A DNA stretch of 50,244 bases from Bacilli bacterium (GTDB taxonomy: Bacteria; Bacillota; Bacilli; Bacillales; Amphibacillaceae): positions 1 to 50,244 of the forward strand of contig DUPD01000012.1 in assembly GCA_012838505.1 (NCBI GenBank), given 5' to 3'. Shown here piece after piece: positions 22,412-31,185 of the stretch. Every line of letters starts with the position of its first letter. Positions within the stretch are counted from its first letter, which is position 1. Position numbers and translations under genes: made by a program. The notes below the pieces were generated by a model that did no database searches, was not told where the DNA came from, and worked only from the letters and a program-made list of their open reading frames with translations.

Positions 22412-24331
22412 GTGGATTATCATGTAGCTAAAACTGGATCTGATCAAGCAACTGGAACAAAAGCCGATCCGTTTTTGACAATTAATCAAGCCGCTTCACT
22501 TGCTATTCCAGGGGATACAGTAACCGTTCATGAAGGAGTTTATCGCGAATGGGTTAAACCTAGATATAAAGGATTAAGTGAACATCGCCGGATCACATAC
22601 CAAGCAGCGGAAGGTGAGCATGTTGTCATTAAGGGATCTGAAGTGATTAAAAATTGGATGCTCATTGAAGGAACGGTGTGGAAAGTAGTGATTCCGAATC
22701 CATTTTTCGGTGATTATAATCCATATCTAGAAACCGTGTTTGGCGATTGGCTTGTCACGGTTGAAGAAGTTAAACATTTAGGTGACGTCTATCTAAATGG
22801 GATGTCATTTTATGAAGTAAGTAGCTATGAAAAGTTAAAAAATCCACAAGTGAGAACAGAAACTTATGACCACTGGACACGTCAAGTCATTCCTGTTCAT
22901 AATCAGGATCAGACAAAATATGTCTGGTATTCAGAAGTAGATCATCAAAATACAACGATCTACGCTAACTTCCAAGGAGCAGATCCGAATCAGGAATTAG
23001 TTGAGATTAACGTGCGTCGTTCTTGTTTCTATCCAGAAGAAACAGGTATTGATTATATTACCGTTAGAGGATTTGAAATGGCGCAGGCCGCTACACCGTG
23101 GTCGCCACCAACGGCTGATCAGCCTGGATTAATCGGAGCTAATTGGAGTAGAGGATGGATCATTGAAAACAATCTGATTCATGATGCGAAATGTAGTGCG
23201 ATTAGTATCGGGAAAGAAAAATCGACAGGTCATCATTATCGAACGATTCGTCGTGATAAACCAGGTTACCAATATCAATTAGAATCTGTTTTTGATGCTG
23301 AACGAAAAGGCTGGAGTAAAGAAACGATTGGTTCACATATCGTTCGTAATAATACAATTTATGATTGTGGACAGAACGGGATTGTTGGGCATTTAGGGTG
23401 TGTGTTCAGTGAAATTTATGATAACCATATTTATAATATCGCGTTAAAGCGTGAATTTTATGGTCACGAAATCGCTGGAATTAAACTACATGCAGCGATC
23501 GATGTTCAAATTTATCATAACCGAATTCATGATTGCTCACTTGGATTGTGGTTAGACTGGCAAACACAAGGCACACGAATTAGTAAAAACATTTTATACA
23601 AAAATAATCGTGACTTATTTGTTGAAGTTAGCCATGGTCCATATCTTGTTGATAACAATATCCTTGGGTCTGATTATGCCCTTGATAATATTGCCCAAGG
23701 CGGAGCTTATGTCAATAATTTATTTGCTGGTAAAATGGTTCATCGCAAAGAATTAAAACGTTCGACGCAATATCATTTACCACATAGCACAAAAGTGGCT
23801 GGATTTGCGCTTGTTTACGGTGGCGATGATCGTTTTTACAACAACCTTTACTTTGGTAAAGCTGGTCTTGAAGGTGTTGGAACGGCGCACTATAAAGGCT
23901 ATCCATCTTCATTAGAAAAATATATCGAAGTTGTCCATGAAATGAATGCTGATCATGCGGCCTTTGATCGTGTCGAACAACCTGTTTATATTGATCAGAA
24001 CGCATACTTAAACGGTGCTGATCCGTATGAAAATGAAGCAGATAAGTGGGTTGATCCAGACTTTGATCCAAACTTTGAGATTATTGATCAGGGCGATCAG
24101 GTGTTTCTTTCTTGTGAACTACCAGAGAATTTTGATCAAATGATCGGACAGATTCAATCGACATCAACATTACCACGGGTTAGAATTGTTGATGCGCAAT
24201 TTGAAAGCCCGGATGGTTCGGATCTAGTTGTTGATCAGGATTTACTAGATCGAGCACGGACTGATAAGAGTCCTGTTGGTCCACTCAACAATTTAACTGC
24301 AGGTAAGAATAACATTAAAATTTGGGGATAA
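22412..24331 (+). CDS. GH120 beta-xylosidase
   Basis: 639 residues, a right-handed parallel beta-helix enzyme without signal peptide, so it acts inside the cell on imported xylo-oligosaccharides, releasing xylose. The sequence follows the XylC beta-xylosidase of Thermoanaerobacterium saccharolyticum, as I recall it, nearly block for block: DYHVAKTGSDQATGT, HEGVYREWVKPRYKGLS, KHLGDVYLNGMSFYEV, HEIAGIKLHAAIDVQI. With the GTG start at 22412 (AAAGGCGG 8 bases upstream) the Asp in GLWLDW is residue 382 and the Glu in FVEVSHG is residue 405, the numbers known for the XylC nucleophile and acid/base. That also supports the start choice over 22370. Divergent AraC regulator; terminator downstream. Confidence 0.93.
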   Translation: MDYHVAKTGSDQATGTKADPFLTINQAASLAIPGDTVTVHEGVYREWVKPRYKGLSEHRRITYQAAEGEHVVIKGSEVIKNWMLIEGTVWKVVIPNPFFGDYNPYLETVFGDWLVTVEEVKHLGDVYLNGMSFYEVSSYEKLKNPQVRTETYDHWTRQVIPVHNQDQTKYVWYSEVDHQNTTIYANFQGADPNQELVEINVRRSCFYPEETGIDYITVRGFEMAQAATPWSPPTADQPGLIGANWSRGWIIENNLIHDAKCSAISIGKEKSTGHHYRTIRRDKPGYQYQLESVFDAERKGWSKETIGSHIVRNNTIYDCGQNGIVGHLGCVFSEIYDNHIYNIALKREFYGHEIAGIKLHAAIDVQIYHNRIHDCSLGLWLDWQTQGTRISKNILYKNNRDLFVEVSHGPYLVDNNILGSDYALDNIAQGGAYVNNLFAGKMVHRKELKRSTQYHLPHSTKVAGFALVYGGDDRFYNNLYFGKAGLEGVGTAHYKGYPSSLEKYIEVVHEMNADHAAFDRVEQPVYIDQNAYLNGADPYENEADKWVDPDFDPNFEIIDQGDQVFLSCELPENFDQMIGQIQSTSTLPRVRIVDAQFESPDGSDLVVDQDLLDRARTDKSPVGPLNNLTAGKNNIKIWG

Positions 24332-24340
24332 AAGCAATTC

Positions 24341-24376
24341 AAGCTAGAGTAGGGGAAACTACACTCTAGCTTTTTT
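24341..24376 (+). terminator. Terminator of the xylosidase gene
   Basis: AAGCTAGAGT and ACTCTAGCTT form a perfect 10-bp stem around a 12-base loop, followed by a T run. Confidence 0.9.
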
Positions 24377-24532
24377 GTTTGCAACCAGAAGGAAATTTTT
24401 CATAAATTAGTGGTCTATAAAGCTTTTAAAGATTTCTAGGTTTTATATTGTGAAATGATGAGCATTTGATATAATGATATAGGTAGAAATAATCAGATTG
24501 TTTGTTTTAAAATAATTAAATGAGGTGTAAAT

Positions 24533-25702
24533 ATGAAAATTGCTGTGGCGGGTACGGGTTATGTTGGGTTATCGATTGCGGTTTTGTTTGCGCAGAAGCA
24601 TGAGGTCTTTGCCTTAGATGTGATTGAGGAGAAGGTTGACTTAATTAACAAGCGAATTTCGCCGATCGGTGATGATGATATTGAGCGCTTTTTCGCTGAG
24701 AAAGAATTGAATCTGACGGCAACGTTATCACCGAAAGAGGCATATGAAGGTGCGAAGTATGTCGTGATTTCAACACCGACGGATTACGATGAAGAAAAAA
24801 ACTTCTTTGACACGACTAGTGTGGAAAAGGTAATTGAAGATGTGCTGGAAATTAATCCAGATGCAACGATGATGATTAAATCGACTGTTCCGGTTGGCTA
24901 TACGGAAAAAATGAGAGCAAAATATCAGACAGATAAGTTAATTTTTTCACCGGAGTTTTTACGTGAAGGAAAGGCGCTTTATGATAATCTTTATCCGTCA
25001 CGTGTCGTGATTGGCGAGGATTCAGAGCGTGCTCGTGAGCTTGCGAGTTTACTAGTTGAAGGGGCAGAAAAAGAGAATGTCGACGTGCTTTACACGGACC
25101 CGACAGAAGCAGAGGCAATTAAATTATTTGCTAATACATACTTAGGTCTTCGTGTCGCATTCTTTAATGAACTTGACACTTATGCTGAGCTTAAGGGGCT
25201 TGATACGAAACAAATTATCGAAGGGGTTGGCCTTGATCCACGAATCGGTAGTCATTATAATAACCCGTCATTTGGCTTTGGTGGTTATTGCTTGCCGAAA
25301 GATACGAAGCAATTGCTAGCAAACTATGAAGGTGTACCGAATGATATTATTAAGGCGATTGTTGCTTCGAACCAGACACGTAAAGAGCATATTGCGGACT
25401 CGATTATGAAGCAAAATCCGTCTGTTGTTGGTGTTTATCGCCTAACAATGAAATCTGGCTCCGATAATTTTAGAGCATCATCAATACAAGACGTGATTAA
25501 ACTGGTTCAGAAACAAGGTGTTGAAGTCGTTGTCTATGAACCTGTTCTTGAAGGCAACACAACATTCAATGGTTTACGTGTGATCAATGAGCTTGACCAA
25601 TTCAAGCAAGCTGCCGATGTGATCATTGCGAATCGAATGAACGACGAGCTCAACGACGTCGTCACAAAAGTATATACGCGTGATCTCTATCAACGTGACT
25701 GA
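24533..25702 (+). CDS. ugd: UDP-glucose 6-dehydrogenase
   Basis: 389 residues. NAD-binding [14 protein letters not shown], then [21 protein letters not shown] and [12 protein letters not shown]. The central helix has [14 protein letters not shown] (catalytic Lys197), and the active-site loop is [14 protein letters not shown] (Cys253). It oxidises UDP-glucose twice with NAD to UDP-glucuronic acid for capsule, teichuronic acid or other wall polymers. Length is normal for the short bacterial UGD class (HasB-like). GAGGTGTAAAT precedes the ATG. No glycosyltransferase genes are next to it. A second, frameshifted copy lies at 12922-14089. Confidence 0.92.
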   Translation: MKIAVAGTGYVGLSIAVLFAQKHEVFALDVIEEKVDLINKRISPIGDDDIERFFAEKELNLTATLSPKEAYEGAKYVVISTPTDYDEEKNFFDTTSVEKVIEDVLEINPDATMMIKSTVPVGYTEKMRAKYQTDKLIFSPEFLREGKALYDNLYPSRVVIGEDSERARELASLLVEGAEKENVDVLYTDPTEAEAIKLFANTYLGLRVAFFNELDTYAELKGLDTKQIIEGVGLDPRIGSHYNNPSFGFGGYCLPKDTKQLLANYEGVPNDIIKAIVASNQTRKEHIADSIMKQNPSVVGVYRLTMKSGSDNFRASSIQDVIKLVQKQGVEVVVYEPVLEGNTTFNGLRVINELDQFKQAADVIIANRMNDELNDVVTKVYTRDLYQRD

Positions 25703-25713
25703 TTTTTCCTAAA

Positions 25714-25747
25714 AACAATGAGTGTCGAACATACTCATTGTTTTTTT
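25714..25747 (+). terminator. Terminator of ugd
   Basis: AACAATGAGT and ACTCATTGTT pair perfectly around a 9-base loop, followed by a T run. Confidence 0.92.
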
Positions 25748-25838
25748 GTGGAATTAAAATTTAAATAAGGAAAACTAATTTATAATTGAATAAATAAGAT
25801 GTGAGTTGTATATTATATGTAGAAGGAGGTTGATTAAA

Positions 25839-27161
25839 ATGCTATTGAAACTGGAGTTAGAAAACTTTCTGTCGTTCAAAGATCGTCAAATCTTTTCGTT
25901 AGTAGCTGATTATAACCGTTCTGAAATATTTAACGATAATATTTTGGGGAAGATTCCAAGTATTGCAACAAATAAGAATCAATATATTTTAAATGGTGGT
26001 ATTATCTACGGGTCGAATGCAGGTGGAAAAACCAACTTTATTGTTGGGGTAGGCGTATTAAAAAACTTAGTTACATCATCAGAAAACGACCATATACTAA
26101 AAAATAATTTTGGTTTTCATTTCTCAGATCGTTTTAAACCTTCGATACTGAATATTGAATTAATTAAGGAAATAGAAGAGGAAAAATATTTTATTAATTA
26201 TCAGTTAGAATTTGTGAAAAATAAGATCAGCAAAGAACGTATATCGTATAGGGATGTGCTGAAAACAAAACTTTCGGAAGAAAAGGTTATTTTTGAAAGG
26301 GAAGGTCAGCGGATTACAACATTTGATTTATCACTTAAACCAATTATTAATTACTTTGAACCTAGAAACTTTATTGATGAAACTTTGATGTATAATTTTG
26401 TTAACAAAATTAATTATGAGTTTTTTGAAGAATCAATTGCAGGTATGGCCTATCAAATTTTGAAGGCTTGTTATGATTATATCGATAAAGATATTATTAT
26501 TTTGGATGATGAATTTGATAAAAGTTATATAGCTGAAAATCTCAAGCATGATGAGTCATTAAAAGATCAAATATTAGCTGCATTAGATGATATTGATATA
26601 AAAATTGATGATTTTGATATTGTTGATACAACGGAACAAGAAATTGAAAACTTTCTAGCAGATATTGAGGGGGATATTCCTGATGAGTTAAAAGAAAGCT
26701 TTATAAATAGAAGGCGTAAAAATAGATCCTATACAATAAAAACTTTACGCACAATTGAAGGTGTTTCATATTCATTAGATCTCCGTCAGGAATCATTAGG
26801 GACAATTAAGTTTATTCATGAGTTTATTCAAATATTTGATTGTCTAACGAATCATAAATTATATATTGTTGATGAAATAGAAAATCATTATCATCCAATG
26901 ATCCAGCGCTATACTCTTGATCTATTTCTAAACCAATCAGACACAAAAGCACAATTCATTTTTACGACTCACAATACTGATTTTTTAGAAATGAATAATA
27001 TGTCAAAGGAACAGATTTGGTTTATTCAGAAAGATAATCAATTGCTTCAGTCTGAATTATATTCATTAGCTGAATTTCAAGATGTTAGCTACCAAAATCA
27101 TAATTGGCGAAATATGTACAATGAAGGACGATTAGGTGCGATACCTAAGGTGATTTATTAA
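25839..27161 (+). CDS. RloA-like AAA ATPase (OLD/AbiLi-type)
   Basis: 440 residues. It starts MLLKLELENFLSFKDRQIFS, the SMC/RecF-like opening of AAA_15/AAA_21 ATPases. Walker A is YGSNAGGKTNFI (about residues 63-74); LYIVDEIENHYHP (near 340) is Walker B; FTTHNTDFLEM is the H-loop. The insert between them is acidic and variable. GAAGGAGGT lies 8 bases before the ATG at 25839. The stop overlaps the start of the next gene (TAATG), so the two are translationally coupled. Such ATPases paired with RloB proteins occur in restriction-linked loci and abortive-infection systems, where the ATPase senses infection. The ATPase gene itself is intact. Confidence 0.85.
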   Translation: MLLKLELENFLSFKDRQIFSLVADYNRSEIFNDNILGKIPSIATNKNQYILNGGIIYGSNAGGKTNFIVGVGVLKNLVTSSENDHILKNNFGFHFSDRFKPSILNIELIKEIEEEKYFINYQLEFVKNKISKERISYRDVLKTKLSEEKVIFEREGQRITTFDLSLKPIINYFEPRNFIDETLMYNFVNKINYEFFEESIAGMAYQILKACYDYIDKDIIILDDEFDKSYIAENLKHDESLKDQILAALDDIDIKIDDFDIVDTTEQEIENFLADIEGDIPDELKESFINRRRKNRSYTIKTLRTIEGVSYSLDLRQESLGTIKFIHEFIQIFDCLTNHKLYIVDEIENHYHPMIQRYTLDLFLNQSDTKAQFIFTTHNTDFLEMNNMSKEQIWFIQKDNQLLQSELYSLAEFQDVSYQNHNWRNMYNEGRLGAIPKVIY

Positions 27162-27811
27162 TGACAAGAAAAATTAAACCAGTTTTTCATATGTATATAG
27201 AATCCTTTCAAAATAAAACTAACTGTGAGAATGAGTATTTTTAAAGGTTTGCAAGAAAGTTGGATAATATAACAATCAGAATTATTAAAAGAGAACAAGA
27301 ATTTAAAAATGTTCTTAAAGATGCGAAGAAGAAGATAAATCGAAAAAAATATCAGTATGATCATTTTATTGCAATTTTTGATGGGGATATTGACTATAAT
27401 GATAGAGAACATAGTCTAAATAATAGATGTAAAGCTATCGAAAGTTTAGCACAAGATTCACAAGTGAAAATAATTATATCAAATAGATGTTGGGAAAATT
27501 GGATTGCCTTACACTTTGAAAAGTTCAATCGATTTACGGAACCTGGAACTATTTTTCCGATTCCAAACTACGAAAAAAGTAAGCCATGGTATCACAATAA
27601 CTTTGCAACACTCTATGAAAAAACAGATACAGCGATTGAAAATAGTCAGTGGCTAAGAAAGATGAAGTATCAAGATATGCAGTTTAATCAGGATATTAAA
27701 CAAAACCCAAACTATAAAGATAAACAAGAAATTAGTACTGTCTTGTCAATGAATCCAGTTACCTATGTTGACTTATTAATTCTGTTCTTAAGAAAAGTAA
27801 ATAGTGAATGA
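27161..27811 (+). pseudogene. RloB-like TOPRIM-type effector with in-frame stop
   Basis: The frame from ATG 27161 reads MTRKIKPVFHMYIESFQ and so on to ENEYF, then TAA at 27242-27244, then goes on in the same frame (RFARKLDNITIRI) to the end at 27811. Without the stop it would be 216 residues. The first part matches the start of RloB proteins (IxxExxxxExxYF). Later IFDGDIDYND and IISNRCWENWIALHF are the RloB acidic motif and SNPxFExWxLxHF motif. One nonsense codon at position 28 thus separates the first acidic motif from the rest. Restart at TTG 27260 has no clear ribosome site. The pair RloA/RloB resembles AbiLi/AbiLii-type phage defence; here it is probably off. Confidence 0.8.
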
Positions 27812-27854
27812 AATCTTTAGTGATGCTTACTTAACAATACTAAAGATTTTTTTT
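27811..27854 (+). terminator. Terminator of the rloAB operon
   Basis: AAATCTTTAGT and ACTAAAGATTT, 11-bp perfect stem, followed by eight T. Confidence 0.9.
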
Positions 27855-27953
27855 GTGAAAAATTCACCTCCTGATGTTTGAGTTGAGTGCCTATTTGTGT
27901 GCGCCCGTCCACAAATTGAAGATACCATCCCGAAATCCATATTTCAACTCAAA
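27855..27953. repeat. Structured intergenic element with nested inverted repeats
   Basis: It begins with the palindrome GTGAAAAATTCAC (27855-27867). TTTGAGTTGA (27877-27886) pairs with TCAACTCAAA (27944-27953); inside, ATTTGTG and CACAAAT form a second hairpin with a GC-rich loop. No ORF. It may be a small repeat element or RNA structure. Confidence 0.45.
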
Positions 27954-27991
27954 TAAACTAAAACACCACTCCCTGAGCAGGAAAGACGGTG

Positions 27992-28231
27992 TTAGTCTCG
28001 GTTGCGCCATTCTTTGAGTTTTTTCTCGACATCGGCACTTGGGATAAAGAAAGCATTTTTAATTTCAGTAATATATAATGTCCCGTTCTTCTCTTCAGAC
28101 GTGTGAAAGTTTTTCGTTGGCATAATGAGATAATAGTAGCTAGTTGGACTGTAGACTAAGGCGACTTCTTCTTTGAAATTTTCATCATAAAAAATGATCA
28201 ATGCGATTAGATTGCAACTTTGTTTGATCAA
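27992..28231 (-). CDS. Small hypothetical protein
   Basis: 79 residues, MIKQSCNLIALIIFYDENFK, then EVALVYSPTSYYYLIMPTKN and VEKKLKEWRNRD at the end. No family recognised; predicted soluble with beta-rich centre. The TTG at 28231 follows TAGGAGGTGTGAGTGT, a better start than the ATG at 28261, which would place the ribosome site inside the gene. It is transcribed in the same direction as the NERD gene upstream (54 bases) and may be co-transcribed. Confidence 0.55.
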   Translation of the reverse strand: MIKQSCNLIALIIFYDENFKEEVALVYSPTSYYYLIMPTKNFHTSEEKNGTLYITEIKNAFFIPSADVEKKLKEWRNRD

Positions 28232-28284
28232 ACACTCACACCTCCTATCAAATCTAATCATATTATATACTTAGTATAACAGAA

Positions 28285-28737
28285 TCACTTATTCAGTTTC
28301 ATAGTTTCTAGTAATGCGATTAATTCTGTAATTTTTTCTTTTGAGATTTTAGGTGTTTGATAAAATTGGATTGCTTCATTAATTTGATTATAATTAGCGA
28401 CTGTTTGCTGATCTTTTTTAGTTTGAATGATCCAGTTAGAATCAACTTGGTCGCCGGAAATTTTCCCATTAAAGTTTTTACGTTCAATGATAAAAATACC
28501 GTATGTCGATAATACAAGGTGGTCAATTGTTTGGTTAAGTTGTTTAAAGGGTACGTTTGCAATGTGTTGGTATGTCGTTTGATCGAGCTGTGCAATTTTT
28601 TCGATCAAATACTTGCTACTTACTTTCCTACTAAACTTAGTTATAGCTAGACTTAAAGCAACAATTACGGCAATAACGATGAAACCTTCTAGACCGAAAA
28701 AATATGAATCTGTCATAGTTGTTTTAGCTAACATCAT
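28285..28737 (-). CDS. NERD-domain membrane protein
   Basis: 150 residues. One membrane helix near 13-34 (FFGLEGFIVIAVIVALSLAI). Then LIEKIAQLDQTTYQHIANVP, TIDHLVLSTYGIFIIERKNF and NGKISGDQVDSNWI, the core of a nuclease-related domain (NERD). The usual NERD tail with NPxxQ is replaced by a short helix-rich end, so the domain is shorter than normal. GGAGGCGTT precedes ATG ATG. NERD proteins are thought to be nuclease-like with DNA-processing roles; the E-K pair in IERKNF is retained. Membrane-tethered NERD proteins are common in Bacillota, function unproven. Confidence 0.75.
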   Translation of the reverse strand: MMLAKTTMTDSYFFGLEGFIVIAVIVALSLAITKFSRKVSSKYLIEKIAQLDQTTYQHIANVPFKQLNQTIDHLVLSTYGIFIIERKNFNGKISGDQVDSNWIIQTKKDQQTVANYNQINEAIQFYQTPKISKEKITELIALLETMKLNK

Positions 28738-28986
28738 AACGCCTCCGTTAAGTCTGTTTTTCTAATCATATCATGGAAGTCTATTTTTTATGTAAAAATA
28801 CATTAAAATAATTTAATTTTTTTTGTTCATCCCGGTAGAGTAAATTTCTAAAACGAAACGTCAATTAGTTGAGTCTTGCTAACAGTTTTATTGCAATTAC
28901 CCCTCCCATCGAAGACATCTGGTTAAGGATGAGCTGAAGCTCTTTGAACTAAACCGTTTTCGCCCGAGTGAGGATCTGATTAACCA
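28738..28986. other. Intergenic region before array 2
   Basis: No gene or RNA recognised. Sequence composition changes to GC-richer, repeat-like DNA from about 28910. Confidence 0.4.
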
Positions 28987-29350
28987 CTATTCGTTAGGAG
29001 ATCCCCTGATTATGATGCCGATCTCTGCCGATTAGCCCTTATTCGTAAGAAATCCCCCTGATTATGATGCCGATCTCTGCCGATTAGCCCTTATTCGTAA
29101 GAAATCCCCTTGATTATGATGCCGATCTCTGATGATTAGCCCTTATTCGTTAGAAATCCCCTTGATTATGATGCCGATCTCTGACGATTAGCCCTTATTC
29201 GTTAGAAATCCCCCTGATTATGATGCCGATCTCTGACGATTAGCCCTTATTCGTTAGAAATCCCCTTGATTATGATGCCGATCTCTGACGATTAGCTCCT
29301 ATTCGTTAGAGATCCTCCTGACTATAAGGCTGATCTCTGACGATTAACTC
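28987..29350. repeat. 52-bp hairpin repeat, array 2 (7 copies)
   Basis: Seven 52-base copies, orientation opposite to array 1. Arms ATTCGTTAGAAATC and GATCTCTGACGATTAG; the loop CCCTTGATTATGATGCC is nearly uniform. The last copy (from 29299) has a diverged loop. An eighth copy breaks off at CTACTCGT. It lies in the region between the divergent NERD and yjcZ genes. Confidence 0.95.
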
Positions 29351-29544
29351 CTACTCGTGCTAATTCTACCAATCGATATTTTTTTAATCCCACCCGTACT
29401 TAGAAGCTTTAGTTTTCTTCGAAGTGGCACTTAGCGACAGTTGCACGGTAATAAAAACATCACTGAAAACTAGGGTAATGTCCATTCCGCAAATGTAAGT
29501 CGGACATATACTAGTTGTGAAAAGACGAAAAGGAGGTTTTAATC

Positions 29545-29688
29545 TTGGGTAATCCAGGTGTTCAAGGTGGATGTGCAACGCCAGGTCCAGCTCCAACTCC
29601 AGGTTTTGGTGGCGGATTTGCACTACTGATTGTGTTGTTTATTCTGTTAATTATTATTGGTGCATCATTTGGTGGTTACGGCTATTAA
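29545..29688 (+). CDS. YjcZ family sporulation protein
   Basis: 47 residues starting MGNPGVQGGC, a Pro/Gly-rich linker (ATPGPAPTPGF), then a hydrophobic helix ALLIVLFILLIIIGASFGGY and GY end. Length, glycine pattern and helix fit the YjcZ/YczI family, small spore-associated membrane peptides of Bacillaceae. The start is TTG at 29545 after AAAGGAGG. An ATG is absent, so ordinary gene callers that demand size over 50 codons will miss it. A strong terminator follows. It is the best single sign that the host forms spores. Confidence 0.8.
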   Translation: MGNPGVQGGCATPGPAPTPGFGGGFALLIVLFILLIIIGASFGGYGY

Positions 29689-29700
29689 GAACGGTTGATT

Positions 29701-29748
29701 TAACACCTCTTAAGGGGAATGAACTCTCCCTTAGGAGGTGTTATTTTT
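29701..29748 (+). terminator. Terminator of yjcZ
   Basis: TAACACCTCTTAAGGG and CCCTTAGGAGGTGTTA form a 15-16-bp stem with one imperfection, followed by five T. Confidence 0.9.
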
Positions 29749-29798
29749 CAGGAAAGAAGTGCATTTAGCTTAATCGGTCCATGCGCCAATATTAAATG

Positions 29799-30627
29799 TT
29801 AAATTAACCTTTTCCTTTTAGTATAAATGAATCCAATTGTACCGATGCTAAGCAAAATCATCCCGATAACAAGGAAGTTACTAACGTTTGTTGCTGTTTG
29901 GGGCAATTGCGTAAGAGTCATCTTTTTCTTCGAGCCATTCAGATAGGCGATCTAGATAAATTTGATCTGAACCTGTGTGTAATGTTGGGATCACTATTGG
30001 ACGGGTTGCGTTATTACCTCCTGAGTTCCGAATAATCTGATAAAATCGGTCATTCAAATCGTCTAAATAATTGAGTTCTTGCACTTCACCGTCATCGTAT
30101 GGTGCAAATCGTGGTTCGTTAATGCTTTCAAACATCAGATCTAATTCATAGTCTTGGAAGTGCTCGGCTAATTGTTGCCAAATTGCCTCGAAGCGGGCAA
30201 CGGATTGTTCATAGTCATTGTTCATGCCCGATTCTAGCCAAACCCAAGAATCATGATGAATATTAATCATTACCTTCATGCCTGCATTAAGCGACCAATC
30301 GACAGTCTCAGTTACTCGCCCCAAAAAATCCGCATCAATTTGATAATCGGGCTCTAAATCCATCCGCTCGTCAAATGTGATTGGAATTCGAATACTCTGA
30401 TAGCCTTGTTCGGCAATTGATTGAATCAGTTCTTCTGTAACATATGGATTGCCCCATCCCGTTTCATCTTCACCGAGCGCGTCGAACGTATTGCCTAAGT
30501 TCCATCCTGGTTGCATTTCTGCTGCGTATTGCTCGATATCAAGCACTGGTTCCTCAGCAGATAAATTCAAACTAGGAATCAATAAAAAGAAGCAAAATAA
30601 AAATAACATCACTAATTTCTTTTTCAA
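29799..30627 (-). pseudogene. GH5 endoglucanase-type gene, internally deleted, with LPQTA anchor
   Basis: The TTG start at 30627 (AAAGGAG 8 bases upstream) gives a signal peptide (MKKKLVMLFLFCFFLLI to about residue 25) and then GH5: PGWNLGNTFDA, GYQSIRIPITF, MKVMINIHHDSWVW and ESINEPRF with the acid/base Glu. After WLEEKDDS near 29910 the frame leaves the family; the nucleophile half is gone. In the next frame the sequence reads LPQTATN, a hydrophobic stretch and TKRKRLI before TAA at 29799. So the 5' end and the extreme 3' end of one wall-anchored cellulase-like gene remain, joined out of frame by a large internal deletion. A near-perfect cre box lies 81 bases upstream of the start. Confidence 0.85.
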
Positions 30628-30707
30628 ATCGTCATCTCCTTTTGATTTTTTCACACTTTAAGAACGAACCAATTAGTCTCCTTTCTGGAATCAAAATTCC
30701 ACATTCA

Positions 30708-30721
30708 AGAAAACGCTTACA
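30708..30721 (-). promoter_or_regulatory. cre box of the GH5 relic
   Basis: Minus strand TGTAAGCGTTTTCT, 13 of 14 matches to TGWAANCGNTNWCA, 81 bases upstream of the start. Confidence 0.6.
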
Positions 30722-30824
30722 AATATAACGATAGCAGAATTCGTTCAGTCAAAAAACAGTGCTAATTAGTGTTCATTACCATTCAAAAGGAGCTAAAACA
30801 AAAGTTAGGTGACTTGTAAAAATA

Positions 30825-30857
30825 AAAAAGGACCTCTAGATCGAGATCCTCTCCTTT
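30825..30857 (-). terminator. Probable terminator of the ABC exporter relic
   Basis: AAAGGA..CTC and GAG..TCC..CCTTT arms with small bulges; on the minus strand followed by a run of T. Confidence 0.5.
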
Positions 30858-30861
30858 AAAA

Positions 30862-31103
30862 TTAACTCGCAGTATCTTCAAAGTGTCCATTGTATAGTTC
30901 AAAGTAAAAACCTTTCTTTTCGAGTAATGATTGGTGACTACCGTGCTCAATAATTTGCCCATCTTTCATGACAAAAATCCGATCAGCATTTTGGATTGTA
31001 TTGAGGGTGAAGCAAGTTCAATGAGTAGTTCGACAAGCATCAACGAAAAAGCAATCATAATCGGAAGCTTGTACGAGGATAAAAATGAAAAAGCTTTTTT
31101 CAT
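30862..31103 (-). pseudogene. ABC exporter (permease-ATPase), internally deleted relic
   Basis: The start at 31103 (GAAAGGGG upstream) reads MKKAFSFLSSYKLPIMIAFS, then LMLVELLIELASPS, the first membrane helix of a MsbA/LmrA-type half transporter. From about 31000 another frame reads NADRIFVMKDGQIIEHGSHQ and SLLEKKGFYFELYNGHFED to the TAA at 30862, the end of its nucleotide-binding domain. About 500 codons between are missing, and the two ends are in different frames. The pattern (both termini kept, middle lost) is the same as in the GH5 relic next door. Confidence 0.8.
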
Positions 31104-31185
31104 AATAAAAGAAACCCCTTTCAAAATCATTATACTGGATTCTATCTAAAATCGTAAATGATTTGAATGGGGGAACTTAAAGATG

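Noticed and set aside
29384-29623. 79-codon minus-strand ORF over the yjcZ region
   Set aside because: It overlaps the well-initiated yjcZ gene and lacks its own ribosome site.
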